Shown: positions 55,730-64,000 of the stretch, piece after piece
Position numbering within the stretch: position 1 is the stretch's first letter
Layout of the letters: each line of letters opens with the position of its first letter
Origin: Luteibacter rhizovicinus DSM 16549
GTDB lineage: Bacteria; Pseudomonadota; Gammaproteobacteria; Xanthomonadales; Rhodanobacteraceae
Direction: 5' to 3'
Assembly: GCF_001887595.1 (NCBI RefSeq)
Contig: NZ_CP017480.1
Location: forward strand, 4,701,487-4,765,486
DNA length: 64,000 nucleotides
Position numbers and translations under genes: made by a program
Notes under the pieces: model-generated
Seen by the model: only the letters and a program-made list of their open reading frames with translations
Told to the model about the DNA's origin: nothing
Databases searched by the model: none

Positions 55730-55879
55730 CAGGCGCCGCTGGCTCAGAGCAGCCGTGATTCGGCGGTCGACGTGCAGAACAACGCTCGTCAGCAGATGCA
55801 AGATCAACAGCAGGTCCAGCACCAGGTGGCGTCGACCGCATCACCGACTCCGTCCAGCAATCAGCGGCTCCGACGATGA
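55730..55879 (+). pseudogene. C-terminal remnant of a second XVIPCD effector
   Basis: Open frame of 49 codons to TGA 55877-55879: QAPLAQSSRDSAVDVQNNAR, then a Gln-rich QQMQDQQQVQHQ tail. It parallels QTPLARSSQEAATHVQDHAQ of the intact effector. A stop lies directly upstream, so only the tail survives. It follows the immunity fragment by 30 bases, the same order and spacing as in the intact pair (29 bases). Confidence 0.75.
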
Positions 55880-55934
55880 CACGGTGATAAGAGCCATGGG
55901 ATCGGGAAGTTAGTCGACACGGATGCCACCGCAC

Positions 55935-56474
55935 TCACGGAAACGTCAGCGAGCGCACGAACGCATCGAATATTTCGCGCGCTCGCTTCTCATCCTGGGT
56001 AGCGACGATCAGGCTGATACGACCGTCAACGAAGCCTTTCCCGTGCTTTCTCGTGAAATATACGACCCTATTTAGATACGGTTTGCCCTGGATCTCACCA
56101 CGAGTCTCACCGACGTTCGCCGTAGCGCCCACCATCGAAATAGGCTTCAATCCGGTCGACAACGATGGCGGCTCGTCTCTGTCCACCCGCCATTCCAGAT
56201 AAAAGTCGATACAACTGTGACGCGTTTTATCGAGACTGAAGCCGAAACCGTGGAAGGGCGCCGCTTTGGCGACACCGGACCAGGCCGTGATGTTCCTCGG
56301 GACACGGACTGAGAATCCATAGTCTTCGTTCGAGAACTTTCCACGAGCAGGCCATCCGATGCCGGTCGATACCGCTCCGAGATCTTTGCAAGTCACCAAG
56401 CCTTCGCCGAAGCATGAGGACGAAGTTGAGGCAAGCACGATGGATGCTGCGAGCCACGATCGAAACCGCTTCAT
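55935..56474 (-). CDS. secreted protein of unknown function
   Basis: 179 aa with a signal peptide (residues 1-22, MKRFRSWLAASIVLASTSSS, then a Cys). The mature part contains KFSNEDYGFSVRVPRNITAWSG, CIDFYLEWRVDRDEP and a C-terminal SLIVATQDEKRAREIFDAFVRSLTF, as in small beta-rich envelope proteins. The ATG at 56474 has GGGGA nearby. No family recognised. Its place next to decayed effector genes makes an orphan immunity role possible but unproven. Confidence 0.6.
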   Translation of the reverse strand: MKRFRSWLAASIVLASTSSSCFGEGLVTCKDLGAVSTGIGWPARGKFSNEDYGFSVRVPRNITAWSGVAKAAPFHGFGFSLDKTRHSCIDFYLEWRVDRDEPPSLSTGLKPISMVGATANVGETRGEIQGKPYLNRVVYFTRKHGKGFVDGRISLIVATQDEKRAREIFDAFVRSLTFP

Positions 56475-56540
56475 GTCCACGTCCCCTGTTAACGCGTGCT
56501 TGGCCAACCGTCTTCTTGCGCCTCTCGGATAAAGTCAGCC

Positions 56541-56867
56541 TCAAGGCAGTTGGGAGGCCAGGTTCAGGGCCGCGTGGAGCATGTTCTGGTCCGGGTGATC
56601 TCGACAGAATGCGTCGACACTACCCACGATGGTAGCGTCCGATACGACACGAACACTGCTGCGCTTCGAGTTCGCTGTGAAATCACGCCCGGAGACGAAA
56701 CCCCGGAACCAATTGAGCTCGCTGTTGCGCTCAATGGTGTCGTTGGCGAAGGCGGCCCACCCTCCACAGCCAGAAACCTCGAAAGCGACAGCGCGGGGCT
56801 GGGCGGAGGCAGCCTCGAGAGGGAGACCTAACAAGGCGAACATCGCGATAGTCAACACGACTTTCAT
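56541..56867 (-). CDS. small secreted protein, Rap1a/HdeA-like
   Basis: 108 aa. Signal peptide (residues 1-22, ending ASAQ). The mature part FEVSGCGGWAAFANDT, ELNWFRGFVSGRDF, then SVDAFCRDHPDQNMLHAALNLASQL has the two-cysteine helical pattern shared by Rap1a-type T6SS immunity proteins and HdeA-like chaperones. Assignment to either is tentative. AGGAG precedes the ATG at 56867. Confidence 0.55.
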   Translation of the reverse strand: MKVVLTIAMFALLGLPLEAASAQPRAVAFEVSGCGGWAAFANDTIERNSELNWFRGFVSGRDFTANSKRSSVRVVSDATIVGSVDAFCRDHPDQNMLHAALNLASQLP

Positions 56868-56955
56868 CAATCGTAGCTCCTTAAGAACGTAGGCATTCCG
56901 GACAAGCCACCGACTGGTTAGTTGCCACCGTTTGCGACATTACCTTCGTGACTTT

Positions 56956-57294
56956 TTAACGACTCGTGAACTTGATCGCCTCACCCTCGACCACCACATG
57001 TCTGTCGTTATTGCTGCGATCGCTGCGCACGATCACGGCATCGGCGCCGATCTCGGCACCCGCTGCCTGTAGCTGCGGAATGGCATCGCTTACCGAGGGA
57101 TCAGTCCAACCCGGCTTATAGCGCGTGGCAGAAACGATGCCAATCGAGGTGTACGCACGCTGCGGCGGCGAGTAAAGAATCTGCACCTGGCTTGCGTTTG
57201 TCCGCGCGTAAGGCGTCGGTACATTGCTATGCGCTTGATACGTGCTGCACCCGACGAGCGCACCAACTAGCGCGATGCCAATAAGAAGCTTCAT
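56956..57294 (-). CDS. small lipoprotein
   Basis: 112 aa. Signal peptide with lipobox LVGC (MKLLIGIALVGALVGCSTYQ), acylated cysteine at residue 16. The mature part has a single domain with QVQILYSPPQRAYTSIGIVSA and GAEIGADAVIVRSDRS, similar in feel to YajI/DUF4156-like lipoproteins. AGGGGA stands 4 bases before the ATG at 57294. Function unknown. Confidence 0.65.
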   Translation of the reverse strand: MKLLIGIALVGALVGCSTYQAHSNVPTPYARTNASQVQILYSPPQRAYTSIGIVSATRYKPGWTDPSVSDAIPQLQAAGAEIGADAVIVRSDRSNNDRHVVVEGEAIKFTSR

Positions 57295-57395
57295 ATTGTC
57301 CCCTGCCGCTGTCCCTGCCACCGAAGGCTTCGTCAGAGTATTCACCTATCGAGCCATCGACGCCACCGAGCGAGACTGGGCCCGTTCGTCGGCAA

Positions 57396-57430
57396 TAAAA
57401 AAGGGGTCACGCTTTTGGCGTGACCCCTTA
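57396..57430 (-). terminator. rho-independent terminator of tRNA-Ser(CGA)
   Basis: Minus strand: GGGGTCACGC, a short loop, GCGTGACCCC, then T6. It follows the tRNA 3' end by about 8 bases. Confidence 0.88.
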
Positions 57431-57436
57431 GTACAG

Positions 57437-57527
<91 letters not shown>

Positions 57528-57669
57528 GTGAACGGTCGACGGCAGGGCTTTCGCTCTGCCGGGCCCGCAATGATAGTGGGTCTCTCTTGCCGTGACAACA
57601 GACTTTTGATGGGGCATTCTGCCGGTGCATTCCGGCGCCGTGGCGCCCTTCCCCGCTTCCAAGGCCACC

Positions 57670-58374
57670 ATGATCGAGTTCGGACACGGCACGCATACGG
57701 GTCTTCGCCGCACGCGTAACGAGGACACCTATTACGCCGACGCCGGGCTGGGGTTGTTCCTGGTCGTGGACGGCATGGGCGGCCATAAGCATGGCGAGGT
57801 GGCGTCGGCCACGGCGCGCGACGGCGTGGTGGCCCAGGTCACCGCCGGCCAGTCGCTGGTGGACGCGATCCAGCGGGTGAACGAGGCGCTGATCGCCCGC
57901 TCCAGCGGGCTCTCCGAGTCCCGGCCGATGGGCACGACGATCGCCGCCGTACGGCTGGTCGGGCGCTCCTACGAGGCCGCCTGGGTCGGCGACAGTCGCA
58001 TCTACATCTGGGACGGCGAACTCAAGCGCCTCTCGCACGATCATTCCATCGTGGAAGCCCTGGTCGAGGCCGGTGACCTGACCGAGGCGCAGGCGCGGAC
58101 GCATCCCCAGCGCAGCGTGCTCACCCAGGCCCTGGGCATCACCTCGCCAGACCAGCTCCATATCGGCCTGGCCAGGGGCGAACTGCCCTATGGCGCACGG
58201 CTGCTGCTGTGCACGGATGGCCTTACCGACGAAGTGGACGACGCGCGCATCGGCGCCATCGTCTCGCGAACGGATATCGCGGCGCAGGAAAGCGTGGACC
58301 ATCTCCTGCTGGAAGCCCTCTCGGGCAGCGCGCGCGACAACATCACGGCGATCCTGCTGCGTTCGGCGGCCTGA
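57670..58374 (+). CDS. PP2C-type serine/threonine phosphatase
   Basis: 234 aa. The metal-dependent phosphatase motifs are in order: TGLRRTRNEDTYYAD, LFLVVDGMGGHKHGE, MGTTIAAVRLV, WVGDSRIYIW, LLLCTDGLTDEV and SARDNITAILL. Similar to Stp/PppA-type phosphatases, which reverse Hanks-type kinase action; no partner kinase is in the window. I use ATG 57670; the open frame extends upstream without a ribosome site. Confidence 0.92.
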   Translation: MIEFGHGTHTGLRRTRNEDTYYADAGLGLFLVVDGMGGHKHGEVASATARDGVVAQVTAGQSLVDAIQRVNEALIARSSGLSESRPMGTTIAAVRLVGRSYEAAWVGDSRIYIWDGELKRLSHDHSIVEALVEAGDLTEAQARTHPQRSVLTQALGITSPDQLHIGLARGELPYGARLLLCTDGLTDEVDDARIGAIVSRTDIAAQESVDHLLLEALSGSARDNITAILLRSAA

Positions 58375-58388
58375 GCGGCCGCCACGCG

Positions 58389-59114
58389 TCAGTGGACCGT
58401 TTCGGACGTTTCCATCTTCCGCCAGATGCTCTGCCCACCGGCTGACTTGTCCAGCGCTTCGAGGCGCTTGGCATGCCGTGCGAGTTCTTCCGGATCGGCG
58501 TGGCGCACCAGCGGACGACGCTTGATCACGATGTCCTGCAGCACACTGGTCCGGCCGCGCTCGTCGTTGGCATCGAAGGCGAACTCGAGACCGCCCTGAC
58601 CCGTGGTCATCGCGACGTAGACGTCCGCGAGCAGCTGCGCATCGAGCAGGCCACCGTGGAGGTCGCGCTTGGTGTTGTCCACGCCCAGACGCTTGCACAA
58701 CGCGTCGAGGCTGTTGCGCTGTCCGGGATACATCTGGCGCGCCATCAGCAACGTATCGAGCACCGTCGCGTAATCGGAAATCTGCCCGTAATGCTCCCCT
58801 GCCCGCTTCAGCTCGGCATTGAGGAAGCCGACGTCGAACGCCGCGTTATGGATGATCAACTCGGCGCCGCGGATGAAATCGAGAAACTCGTCCACCTTCT
58901 CGATAAACAGCGGCTTGTCGACCAGGTGTTCGTCCTTGATACCCGTGACCTTGCTCGCCTCTTCGTCGATGGCGCGCTGCGGGTTGAGGTACGTATGGAA
59001 GTGGCTGCCCGTGGGACGGCGACCGATCATCTCGACCGCACCGATTTCCACGAGGCGATGACCGAGGTGCGCTTCGAGGCCGGTGGTTTCGGTATCGAGA
59101 ACGATCTGCCTCAT
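58389..59114 (-). CDS. dnaQ: DNA polymerase III subunit epsilon
   Basis: 241-aa proofreading 3'-5' exonuclease. The DEDDh motifs are D7/E9 ([11 protein letters not shown]), [14 protein letters not shown] and [15 protein letters not shown]. It starts at ATG 59114, overlapping the rnhA stop by 4 bases. The C-terminal tail, which binds the polymerase alpha subunit, is present. Confidence 0.95.
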   Translation of the reverse strand: MRQIVLDTETTGLEAHLGHRLVEIGAVEMIGRRPTGSHFHTYLNPQRAIDEEASKVTGIKDEHLVDKPLFIEKVDEFLDFIRGAELIIHNAAFDVGFLNAELKRAGEHYGQISDYATVLDTLLMARQMYPGQRNSLDALCKRLGVDNTKRDLHGGLLDAQLLADVYVAMTTGQGGLEFAFDANDERGRTSVLQDIVIKRRPLVRHADPEELARHAKRLEALDKSAGGQSIWRKMETSETVH

Positions 59115-59578
59115 GCCACGGTCCCCTTCGACTTGAAGATGATGGCCTGGTCGCGCGCGGCGACGTCCACGCGCTCGTTCTCGACATGGCCGGCATGTCC
59201 CTTCACCCATTCCCAGGTGACGGTATGCGCGGCCGCGGCTTCGTCCAGGCGGATCCACAGGTCCTGGTTCTTCACCGGCTTCTTGTCGGCGGTCTTCCAG
59301 CCGTTACGGCGCCACTTCGGCACCCACTCCTGCACACCTTGCATGACGTACTTGGAGTCGGTCATCAGGTGCACATGGCAGCGACGGGTCAGCGCTTCGA
59401 GCGCCGAGATCGCGCCCATCATTTCCATGCGGTTGTTGGTGGTGTCGGCTTCGCCGCCGGCGAGCATCTTCTCGATGCCCTTGGCTCTCAGCAGGGCGGC
59501 CCAGCCGCCAGGGCCGGGATTACCCAGACAGGCGCCATCGGTGAAGACTTCAACGGTGTCGGTGGTGATTTCGGTCAA
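59111..59578 (-). CDS. rnhA: ribonuclease HI
   Basis: 155 aa. The four acidic residues appear in [45 protein letters not shown] and [12 protein letters not shown]. Degrades the RNA strand of RNA-DNA hybrids. Coupled to dnaQ and to the upstream methyltransferase by 4-base overlaps. Confidence 0.96.
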   Translation of the reverse strand: MTEITTDTVEVFTDGACLGNPGPGGWAALLRAKGIEKMLAGGEADTTNNRMEMMGAISALEALTRRCHVHLMTDSKYVMQGVQEWVPKWRRNGWKTADKKPVKNQDLWIRLDEAAAAHTVTWEWVKGHAGHVENERVDVAARDQAIIFKSKGTVA

Positions 59579-60267
59579 GAGATGGACTCACGTGCGTTGC
59601 GACGGGCGCCAGACGCGAGCGTGCCGGGCATGGGTGCCTCGACCGCCGCGGTGCGGGCGCGCAAGGGTACCGCTGCCGGCCGTTTTTTGCGCGCTATGAG
59701 CATGTATCCGCCGCCGACCATGGACTCGCCGACGGGCGAGCCGCCCGCCCGCGGCCAGGCACTGCCCAACCGGCGCGGCATGGACAGCTCGAAATCGTCG
59801 CGAACCAGCCGCTGACTCCACCACCACGGCCAGGTCAGGCGCGGCCGGGTGCCACGGGCCTGCCGGGCCACCCAGGGCGACCACAGGCCGACGGGGTGGA
59901 TACCGGTGATGGCGAGCATGCCGCCGGGCGCCAGGACGCGGATCGCTTCGTCGAGGAGATTGTCCTGGCGCGCCGTGGTTTCGAGGGCGTGCCGAAGCAG
60001 CACCACGCCGAAGGCGTCATCGGCGAACGGCAGGGCTTCCAGGCCGCTCGCGCAGACATCGCCGCCCAGGTGCGGCCCCGCGACCCGTACGGTCGCCCAG
60101 TGGCCCAGCAGGGGCAAGGCCGGTGGGTCGGCCTGGAGGGAGGCGGTGAGGTGCAGGCCGTGCTCCCCGGTACACCGGGTCAGCAGGGGCGAGAGGACAC
60201 GGGCCTCGTCGGCCAGCAGCTTGCCGATCTGCGGCGACGCATAGATGTCGGGGGCCAGGGTGGGCAT
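59575..60267 (-). CDS. SAM-dependent methyltransferase-like protein
   Basis: 230 aa. A methyltransferase type 11-like core with [21 protein letters not shown] and [22 protein letters not shown] is clear; the usual N-terminal GxGxG motif is poorly conserved. Homologous genes lie between gloB and rnhA in many gammaproteobacteria. Substrate unknown. Divergent from gloB. Confidence 0.82.
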   Translation of the reverse strand: MPTLAPDIYASPQIGKLLADEARVLSPLLTRCTGEHGLHLTASLQADPPALPLLGHWATVRVAGPHLGGDVCASGLEALPFADDAFGVVLLRHALETTARQDNLLDEAIRVLAPGGMLAITGIHPVGLWSPWVARQARGTRPRLTWPWWWSQRLVRDDFELSMPRRLGSAWPRAGGSPVGESMVGGGYMLIARKKRPAAVPLRARTAAVEAPMPGTLASGARRNARESIS

Positions 60268-60436
60268 AGGTGACCAGTGTAGTGATCTTGAATGCCCCCC
60301 GCATGCGTTAACGAGCTTCTAACGAGTGGGATATACCCGGCTGATATAGTCCGGCCGCCCCGTCCTACTGGTATTGACCAAAGGGCGGCCATTCACTGGG
60401 TGTTCGCGCCCTACCGACGTCACGGAGTTCGGCCCG

Positions 60437-61204
60437 ATGCATTGGGTTCCCGTCGCGGCTTTGAGCGACAACTACATCTGGCTGGTCGCCGATGACGAAG
60501 GCAATGCCTTCGTCGTGGATCCTGGTGAAGCCGCCCCCGTCCAGGCCGCGCTCGATGAGCGAGGCTGGCGGCTGAAGGCGATCCTGCTGACGCACCACCA
60601 CAACGACCACATCGGTGGCGTCTCGGATCTGGTCCGCGACCACGACGTGGAGGTGTACGCCACGGCGGATCCACGCATCCAGCCGAAGAACCACTTCGTC
60701 GAGGACGGCGACGTCATCACGCTCGAGTCGCCCCAGGCGACGTTCCGGGTCATCGCGGTGCCGGGCCATACCAGCTCGCACATCGCTTATTTCGGCGAAG
60801 GTTTCCTGTTCTGCGGCGACACCCTGTTCAGCGTCGGCTGCGGCCGCCTGTTCGAGGGCACGCCCGAACAGATGCTGGCCTCGCTGGAGCGTTTCGCCGA
60901 CCTGCCCGCCGAGACCCTGGTCTGCTGCGCGCACGAATACACCGCGGCCAACATCCGTTTCGCGCTCAGCGTGGATCCGGACAACGCCCCCCTGCGCCTC
61001 CGTCGTGACGAGGTGGCGCGCTTGCGCGAGCAAGGTCGGCCGTCCGTGCCGAGCCGACTCGCGGATGAGTTCGCCACCAACCCCTTCCTGCGCGTGGACA
61101 GCGACGCTATTCGTCGCTGGGTCGAGGCTCAGGGCAAGGAATCCGCCACGCGGACGGCACGCTTCGCAGCGTTACGTCAGGCCAAGGACACATTCACCGC
61201 ATGA
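60437..61204 (+). CDS. gloB: hydroxyacylglutathione hydrolase (glyoxalase II)
   Basis: 255 aa. Second enzyme of methylglyoxal detoxification. The metal site THHHNDH gives H53, H55, D57 and H58. Further ligands are in PGHTSSHIAY and FCGDTLFSVGCGRLFEG, and the glutathione-binding HEYTAANIRFA is present. The ATG at 60437 (MHWVPVAALSDNY) is the standard start. The stop overlaps the mltD ATG. Confidence 0.95.
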   Translation: MHWVPVAALSDNYIWLVADDEGNAFVVDPGEAAPVQAALDERGWRLKAILLTHHHNDHIGGVSDLVRDHDVEVYATADPRIQPKNHFVEDGDVITLESPQATFRVIAVPGHTSSHIAYFGEGFLFCGDTLFSVGCGRLFEGTPEQMLASLERFADLPAETLVCCAHEYTAANIRFALSVDPDNAPLRLRRDEVARLREQGRPSVPSRLADEFATNPFLRVDSDAIRRWVEAQGKESATRTARFAALRQAKDTFTA

Positions 61205-62541
61205 TGGCTCTGACCCGACGCATCCTTCCCGCACTCGTCCCCCTTGTGCTTACGGCTTGCGCCGCGGCGCCCCAGCGGCCCGTACCCGTTTCCGTCGCGC
61301 CAGCGCCCACCGTGATTCCGGTGGAGAACGTGTCGATGTCGCCGAAGTTGATGCGCCCTGCCGCCTCTGCCGACTTCTGGTCGGGCATGCGCGACAGCTT
61401 CGCGATGCCGGGCTGCGAAGCCGGTCCCGAAGTGGTCGCCTGGGCGCGCACCTATACGAAGATGCCGAACCGCTTCGAGCAGCAGGTCAACGAAGTGCTG
61501 CCGCTGATCGTCTACGCGCACAAGTCGGCGATGCAGCACAGCGTGGCGGGTGAGTTCGCCCTGCTGCCCTGGGTCGAGAGCCAGTACCGGCACGTGCCCG
61601 GCGTGAAGAACCGTCCTGCCGGCATGTGGCAGATCATGCCGCAGACCGCGCAGACGCTCGGCCTGCGTGTACAGAAGAATTACGACGAGCGCCTCGACAT
61701 CACCAAGTCCACCGAATCCGTGATGTCGATGATGCGCCGTTATTACGATGACCTCGGCGACTGGCGCCTGGTCGATGTGGCTTATAACGCCGGCGAGTTC
61801 GGCCTGAAGAAGACCATCGACAAGCACGGCGGTCCGACGGCGGAAGAGGGCCTGCCGGATGTGCCGATGAAAGCGGCCACCCGGGAGCACCTGGTCAAGC
61901 TGATGGCGATCGCCTGCATCGTGCGCGATCCGGGTCGCTTCAACGTGCAGTTGCCGCGCCAGGATGGCGACGACGCGTTGCAAGTGGTGCAGGTGTCGAA
62001 CCCGCAGTCGCTGGCCCAGGCCGCGAAGCAGTCGGGTCTGTCGATGAACGACCTGCGCGATTTCAATCCGGCCTACCGCACGACGAAGGGCACGGTGTCG
62101 TCGTCGCTGTTGCTGCCGAAGACGGCCGCCGATCAGTACAACCTTGGACCAGTCGCTGCTGTCATCGAAGAGCCGTCTTCGTCGATCGATGATGATGCCG
62201 TTGCCGATGTTCCTGCGGCCAAGGGCAGCAAGGGCAAGAAGAACGCCAAGGGTGCGAAGCTTTCGAGGGCGGAGATCGCCAAGGCCGATCGGGCTGAAAA
62301 GGCGGCAAAGGCTGGCAAGGCTTCCGCCGTCGCCAAGGCCACGACGTCCGGCAAGGGTGGCAAGCCGTCGAAGGCCGACGAAAAGGCCGTCGCCATCGTC
62401 TACAAGGTCAACAACGGCGAGTCCCTCTGGACGATCGCGCGTCGCCATCAGGTCAGCGTCGAGCAGTTGATGAAATGGAATGACCTGCAGACGCAGGCCG
62501 TGAAGCCCGGCCAGGTCCTGCGCCTCACCGCGTCGCGTTAA
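61201..62541 (+). CDS. mltD: membrane-bound lytic transglycosylase D
   Basis: 446-aa lipoprotein (lipobox LTAC, Cys20). SLT domain with the catalytic glutamate E126 ([15 protein letters not shown]) and [26 protein letters not shown] divergent LysM-like region (about 260-305) and a Lys/Ala-rich linker (about 335-395) precede a clear LysM domain (398-443, [28 protein letters not shown]). Cleaves glycan strands during wall turnover. Confidence 0.94.
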   Translation: MMALTRRILPALVPLVLTACAAAPQRPVPVSVAPAPTVIPVENVSMSPKLMRPAASADFWSGMRDSFAMPGCEAGPEVVAWARTYTKMPNRFEQQVNEVLPLIVYAHKSAMQHSVAGEFALLPWVESQYRHVPGVKNRPAGMWQIMPQTAQTLGLRVQKNYDERLDITKSTESVMSMMRRYYDDLGDWRLVDVAYNAGEFGLKKTIDKHGGPTAEEGLPDVPMKAATREHLVKLMAIACIVRDPGRFNVQLPRQDGDDALQVVQVSNPQSLAQAAKQSGLSMNDLRDFNPAYRTTKGTVSSSLLLPKTAADQYNLGPVAAVIEEPSSSIDDDAVADVPAAKGSKGKKNAKGAKLSRAEIAKADRAEKAAKAGKASAVAKATTSGKGGKPSKADEKAVAIVYKVNNGESLWTIARRHQVSVEQLMKWNDLQTQAVKPGQVLRLTASR

Positions 62542-62545
62542 GCCC

Positions 62546-63325
62546 ATGGGCTTCCTGCATCGCAAGCGGGCTCTCATCGTCGGCATCGCCAGCCGTCGTA
62601 GCATCGCCTGGGGCATCGCCGAGGCGATGCATCGTGAAGGGGCGGAACTGGCGTTTACGTATCAGAACGAACGCCTGAAAGATCGCGTCGACGAGGCAGC
62701 CGCGGAATTCGGTTCCAACCTCGTACTGGAATGCGACGTCGGCATCGACGCGCACATCGAGCGCGTGTTCGCCGAACTCGGCACGCACTGGGATGGACTG
62801 GATGTACTCGTCCATTCGGTCGGCTTCGCACCGCGCGAGGCCTTACAGGGCGACTTCCTCGACAACCTCACGCGCGAGAACTTTGCGGTAGCACACGACA
62901 TCTCCAGCTACAGCCTCGCGGCGCTGGCGAAAGCCGCGCGCCCGCTGATGGCCGGCCGTGGCGGCGCGATCCTCACGCTGAGTTATCTCGGCGCGGAACG
63001 CGCCCTGCCGAACTACAACGTCATGGGTCTGGCCAAGGCCAGCCTGGAAGCGAACGTGCGTTACCTCGCCTATAACCTCGGGCCAGAGGGGACGCGCGTG
63101 AATGCCATTTCCGCCGGACCGATCAAGACGCTCGCCGCGTCGGGCGTCGGCAACTTCCGCCGTATCCTCGACCAGGTCGACAACGTCGCACCCTTGCGGC
63201 GCGGCGTGACACAGGAGGAAGTCGGCAATGTGGCCGCCTTCCTGTGTTCGGATCTCGCGTCGGGCGTGACCGGTGAAGTCACGTACGTCGATGCGGGTTT
63301 CAACATCGTCGGGTTGATGACCTGA
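62546..63325 (+). CDS. fabI: enoyl-ACP reductase FabI
   Basis: 259 aa. NADH-dependent last step of fatty acid elongation. The nucleotide site is [14 protein letters not shown], and the catalytic Tyr-x6-Lys pair is Y157 and K164 ([15 protein letters not shown]), with Y147 also conserved. Residues match E. coli numbering by one. G93 is the usual glycine, not a known triclosan-resistance change. Starts 4 bases after mltD. A second, unrelated enoyl reductase (FabV) is encoded next door. Confidence 0.94.
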   Translation: MGFLHRKRALIVGIASRRSIAWGIAEAMHREGAELAFTYQNERLKDRVDEAAAEFGSNLVLECDVGIDAHIERVFAELGTHWDGLDVLVHSVGFAPREALQGDFLDNLTRENFAVAHDISSYSLAALAKAARPLMAGRGGAILTLSYLGAERALPNYNVMGLAKASLEANVRYLAYNLGPEGTRVNAISAGPIKTLAASGVGNFRRILDQVDNVAPLRRGVTQEEVGNVAAFLCSDLASGVTGEVTYVDAGFNIVGLMT

Positions 63326-63351
63326 TTCTGTCCTTGCGGTGCCCGCGCTTT

Positions 63352-63460
63352 TGTAGGAGCCGATTCATCGGCGATGCCTACGGTGTCGCGGGCACCCATC
63401 GCCGATAAATCGGCTCCTATCAGAGCAACAGCATCGCCGCTGAAGCGGCTCCCACACAGA
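63352..63460. repeat. REP-like cluster of three units
   Basis: TGTAGGAGCCGATTCATCGG (63352 on), inverted GCCGATAAATCGGCTCCTAT (to 63420) and inverted GCCGCTGAAGCGGCTCCCAC (63437-63456). Placed between convergent fabI and fabV. Confidence 0.85.
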
Positions 63461-63473
63461 GCCACCGAACCGA

Positions 63474-64000
63474 TTACATTTCTACGACGTTCCAGCGGAC
63501 GTCCGGGTTGACGTCAGCGGCGTAGTCGACGTCCTTGCGGTCGAAACCGAACAGCTTGATGAAGTCGTGCTTGTAGCCGGCGTAGTCGGTGTCGGTCCAC
63601 AGGTTTTCCGTGGTCACCGTCGGCCACAGTGCCTTGCATTCGCTCTGCACGTCGTCACGCAGCTCCCAGTCGTCCAGGCGCAGGCGACCTTCGGCATCCA
63701 CCTCCGGCGCCTTGCCATCCGCGCGGTAGAGGCGCTCGTGGAACAGGCGGTTGATCTGCTCGATCGTGCCTTCGTGGATGCCCTTGGCCTTCATGATCTT
63801 GAAGACCATGGACACGTAAAGCGGAATCACCGGAATGGCCGAGCTGGCCTGGGTGACGACGGACTTCATCACGCCGACGTAAGAACGCAGACCCTTGTGA
63901 CGCTCACCGAGCTGCTTCGCCGTGCGGTCGAGATGCTGCTTGGCCTGACCGAGCGTGCCGTGCCAGTAGATCGGCCAGGTGATCTCGGTGCCGACGTAGC
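63474..64000 (-). CDS. fabV: trans-2-enoyl-ACP reductase FabV (partial)
   Basis: C-terminal 175 residues, cut by the window edge. [64 protein letters not shown] and [21 protein letters not shown] are characteristic of FabV of Xanthomonas and Vibrio. The N-terminal NADH site and catalytic Tyr lie outside. FabV is naturally insensitive to triclosan. Confidence 0.95.
   Translation of the reverse strand, partial: YVGTEITWPIYWHGTLGQAKQHLDRTAKQLGERHKGLRSYVGVMKSVVTQASSAIPVIPLYVSMVFKIMKAKGIHEGTIEQINRLFHERLYRADGKAPEVDAEGRLRLDDWELRDDVQSECKALWPTVTTENLWTDTDYAGYKHDFIKLFGFDRKDVDYAADVNPDVRWNVVEM

Noticed and set aside
63352..63460. CRISPR array between fabI and fabV
   Set aside because: Units alternate in orientation without constant spacers; REP cluster.

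Overview
The window is GC-rich chromosomal DNA of a gammaproteobacterium, most likely order Lysobacterales (Xanthomonadales), family Rhodanobacteraceae, near Luteibacter or Dyella. This placement is inferred from the gene orders nuoA-H, yceD-rpmF-fab-pab-mltG-tmk-holB-pilZ and tRNA-Ser/ffs/dnaX/ybaB/recR, from the presence of FabV, and from a secreted protein with an XVIPCD tail, a signal known from Xanthomonadales type IV secretion systems. No marker gene for species assignment is present.

Layout. 1-7845 (minus): respiratory complex I genes nuoA to nuoH, with nuoH cut by the window edge. 8114-20023 (minus): one long housekeeping block running from yceD and rpmF through fabH, fabD, fabG, acpP and fabF (type II fatty acid synthesis), pabB/pabC (folate), mltG, tmk and holB, then a PIG-L deacetylase and pilZ. 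20181-27387: a small coiled-coil membrane protein and Maf (plus), a GT39/83-type membrane glycosyltransferase (minus), the moxR-DUF58-tgpA operon (plus) and a Slp lipoprotein. 27429-30761 (minus): HIT protein, recR, ybaB, dnaX, 4.5S RNA and tRNA-Ser(GGA). 30856-33461: MBL hydrolase, Kdo kinase and a GT9 glycosyltransferase (LPS core).

33549-48375 is a mosaic of small regulator/enzyme units: LysR with an epimerase, an FAD monooxygenase, an Nramp transporter, an esterase, a VirK/YbjX protein, a MarR regulator with an FAH-family hydrolase and two tautomerases, LysR with a lipocalin-like secreted protein, a TSUP permease and a TPR protein.

48.5-57.4 kb is the accessory, conflict-related part and the most interesting. 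It holds an apparently intact immunity/effector pair for an Xanthomonadales-type bacteria-killing type IV secretion system (periplasmic DUF4189-like protein followed by a peptidoglycan-targeting protein with an XVIPCD tail). A 5'-truncated RHS toxin gene follows, with a candidate immunity gene directly downstream. At the break point of the RHS gene, on the opposite strand, lie fragments of a second, decayed immunity/effector pair. Small orphan secreted proteins follow, and the region ends at tRNA-Ser(CGA). No secretion machinery or integrase is present.

57670-64000 returns to core genes: PP2C phosphatase, dnaQ, rnhA, a methyltransferase, gloB, mltD and two different enoyl-ACP reductases (fabI and fabV) side by side. 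A family of REP-like palindromes is dispersed through the core parts.
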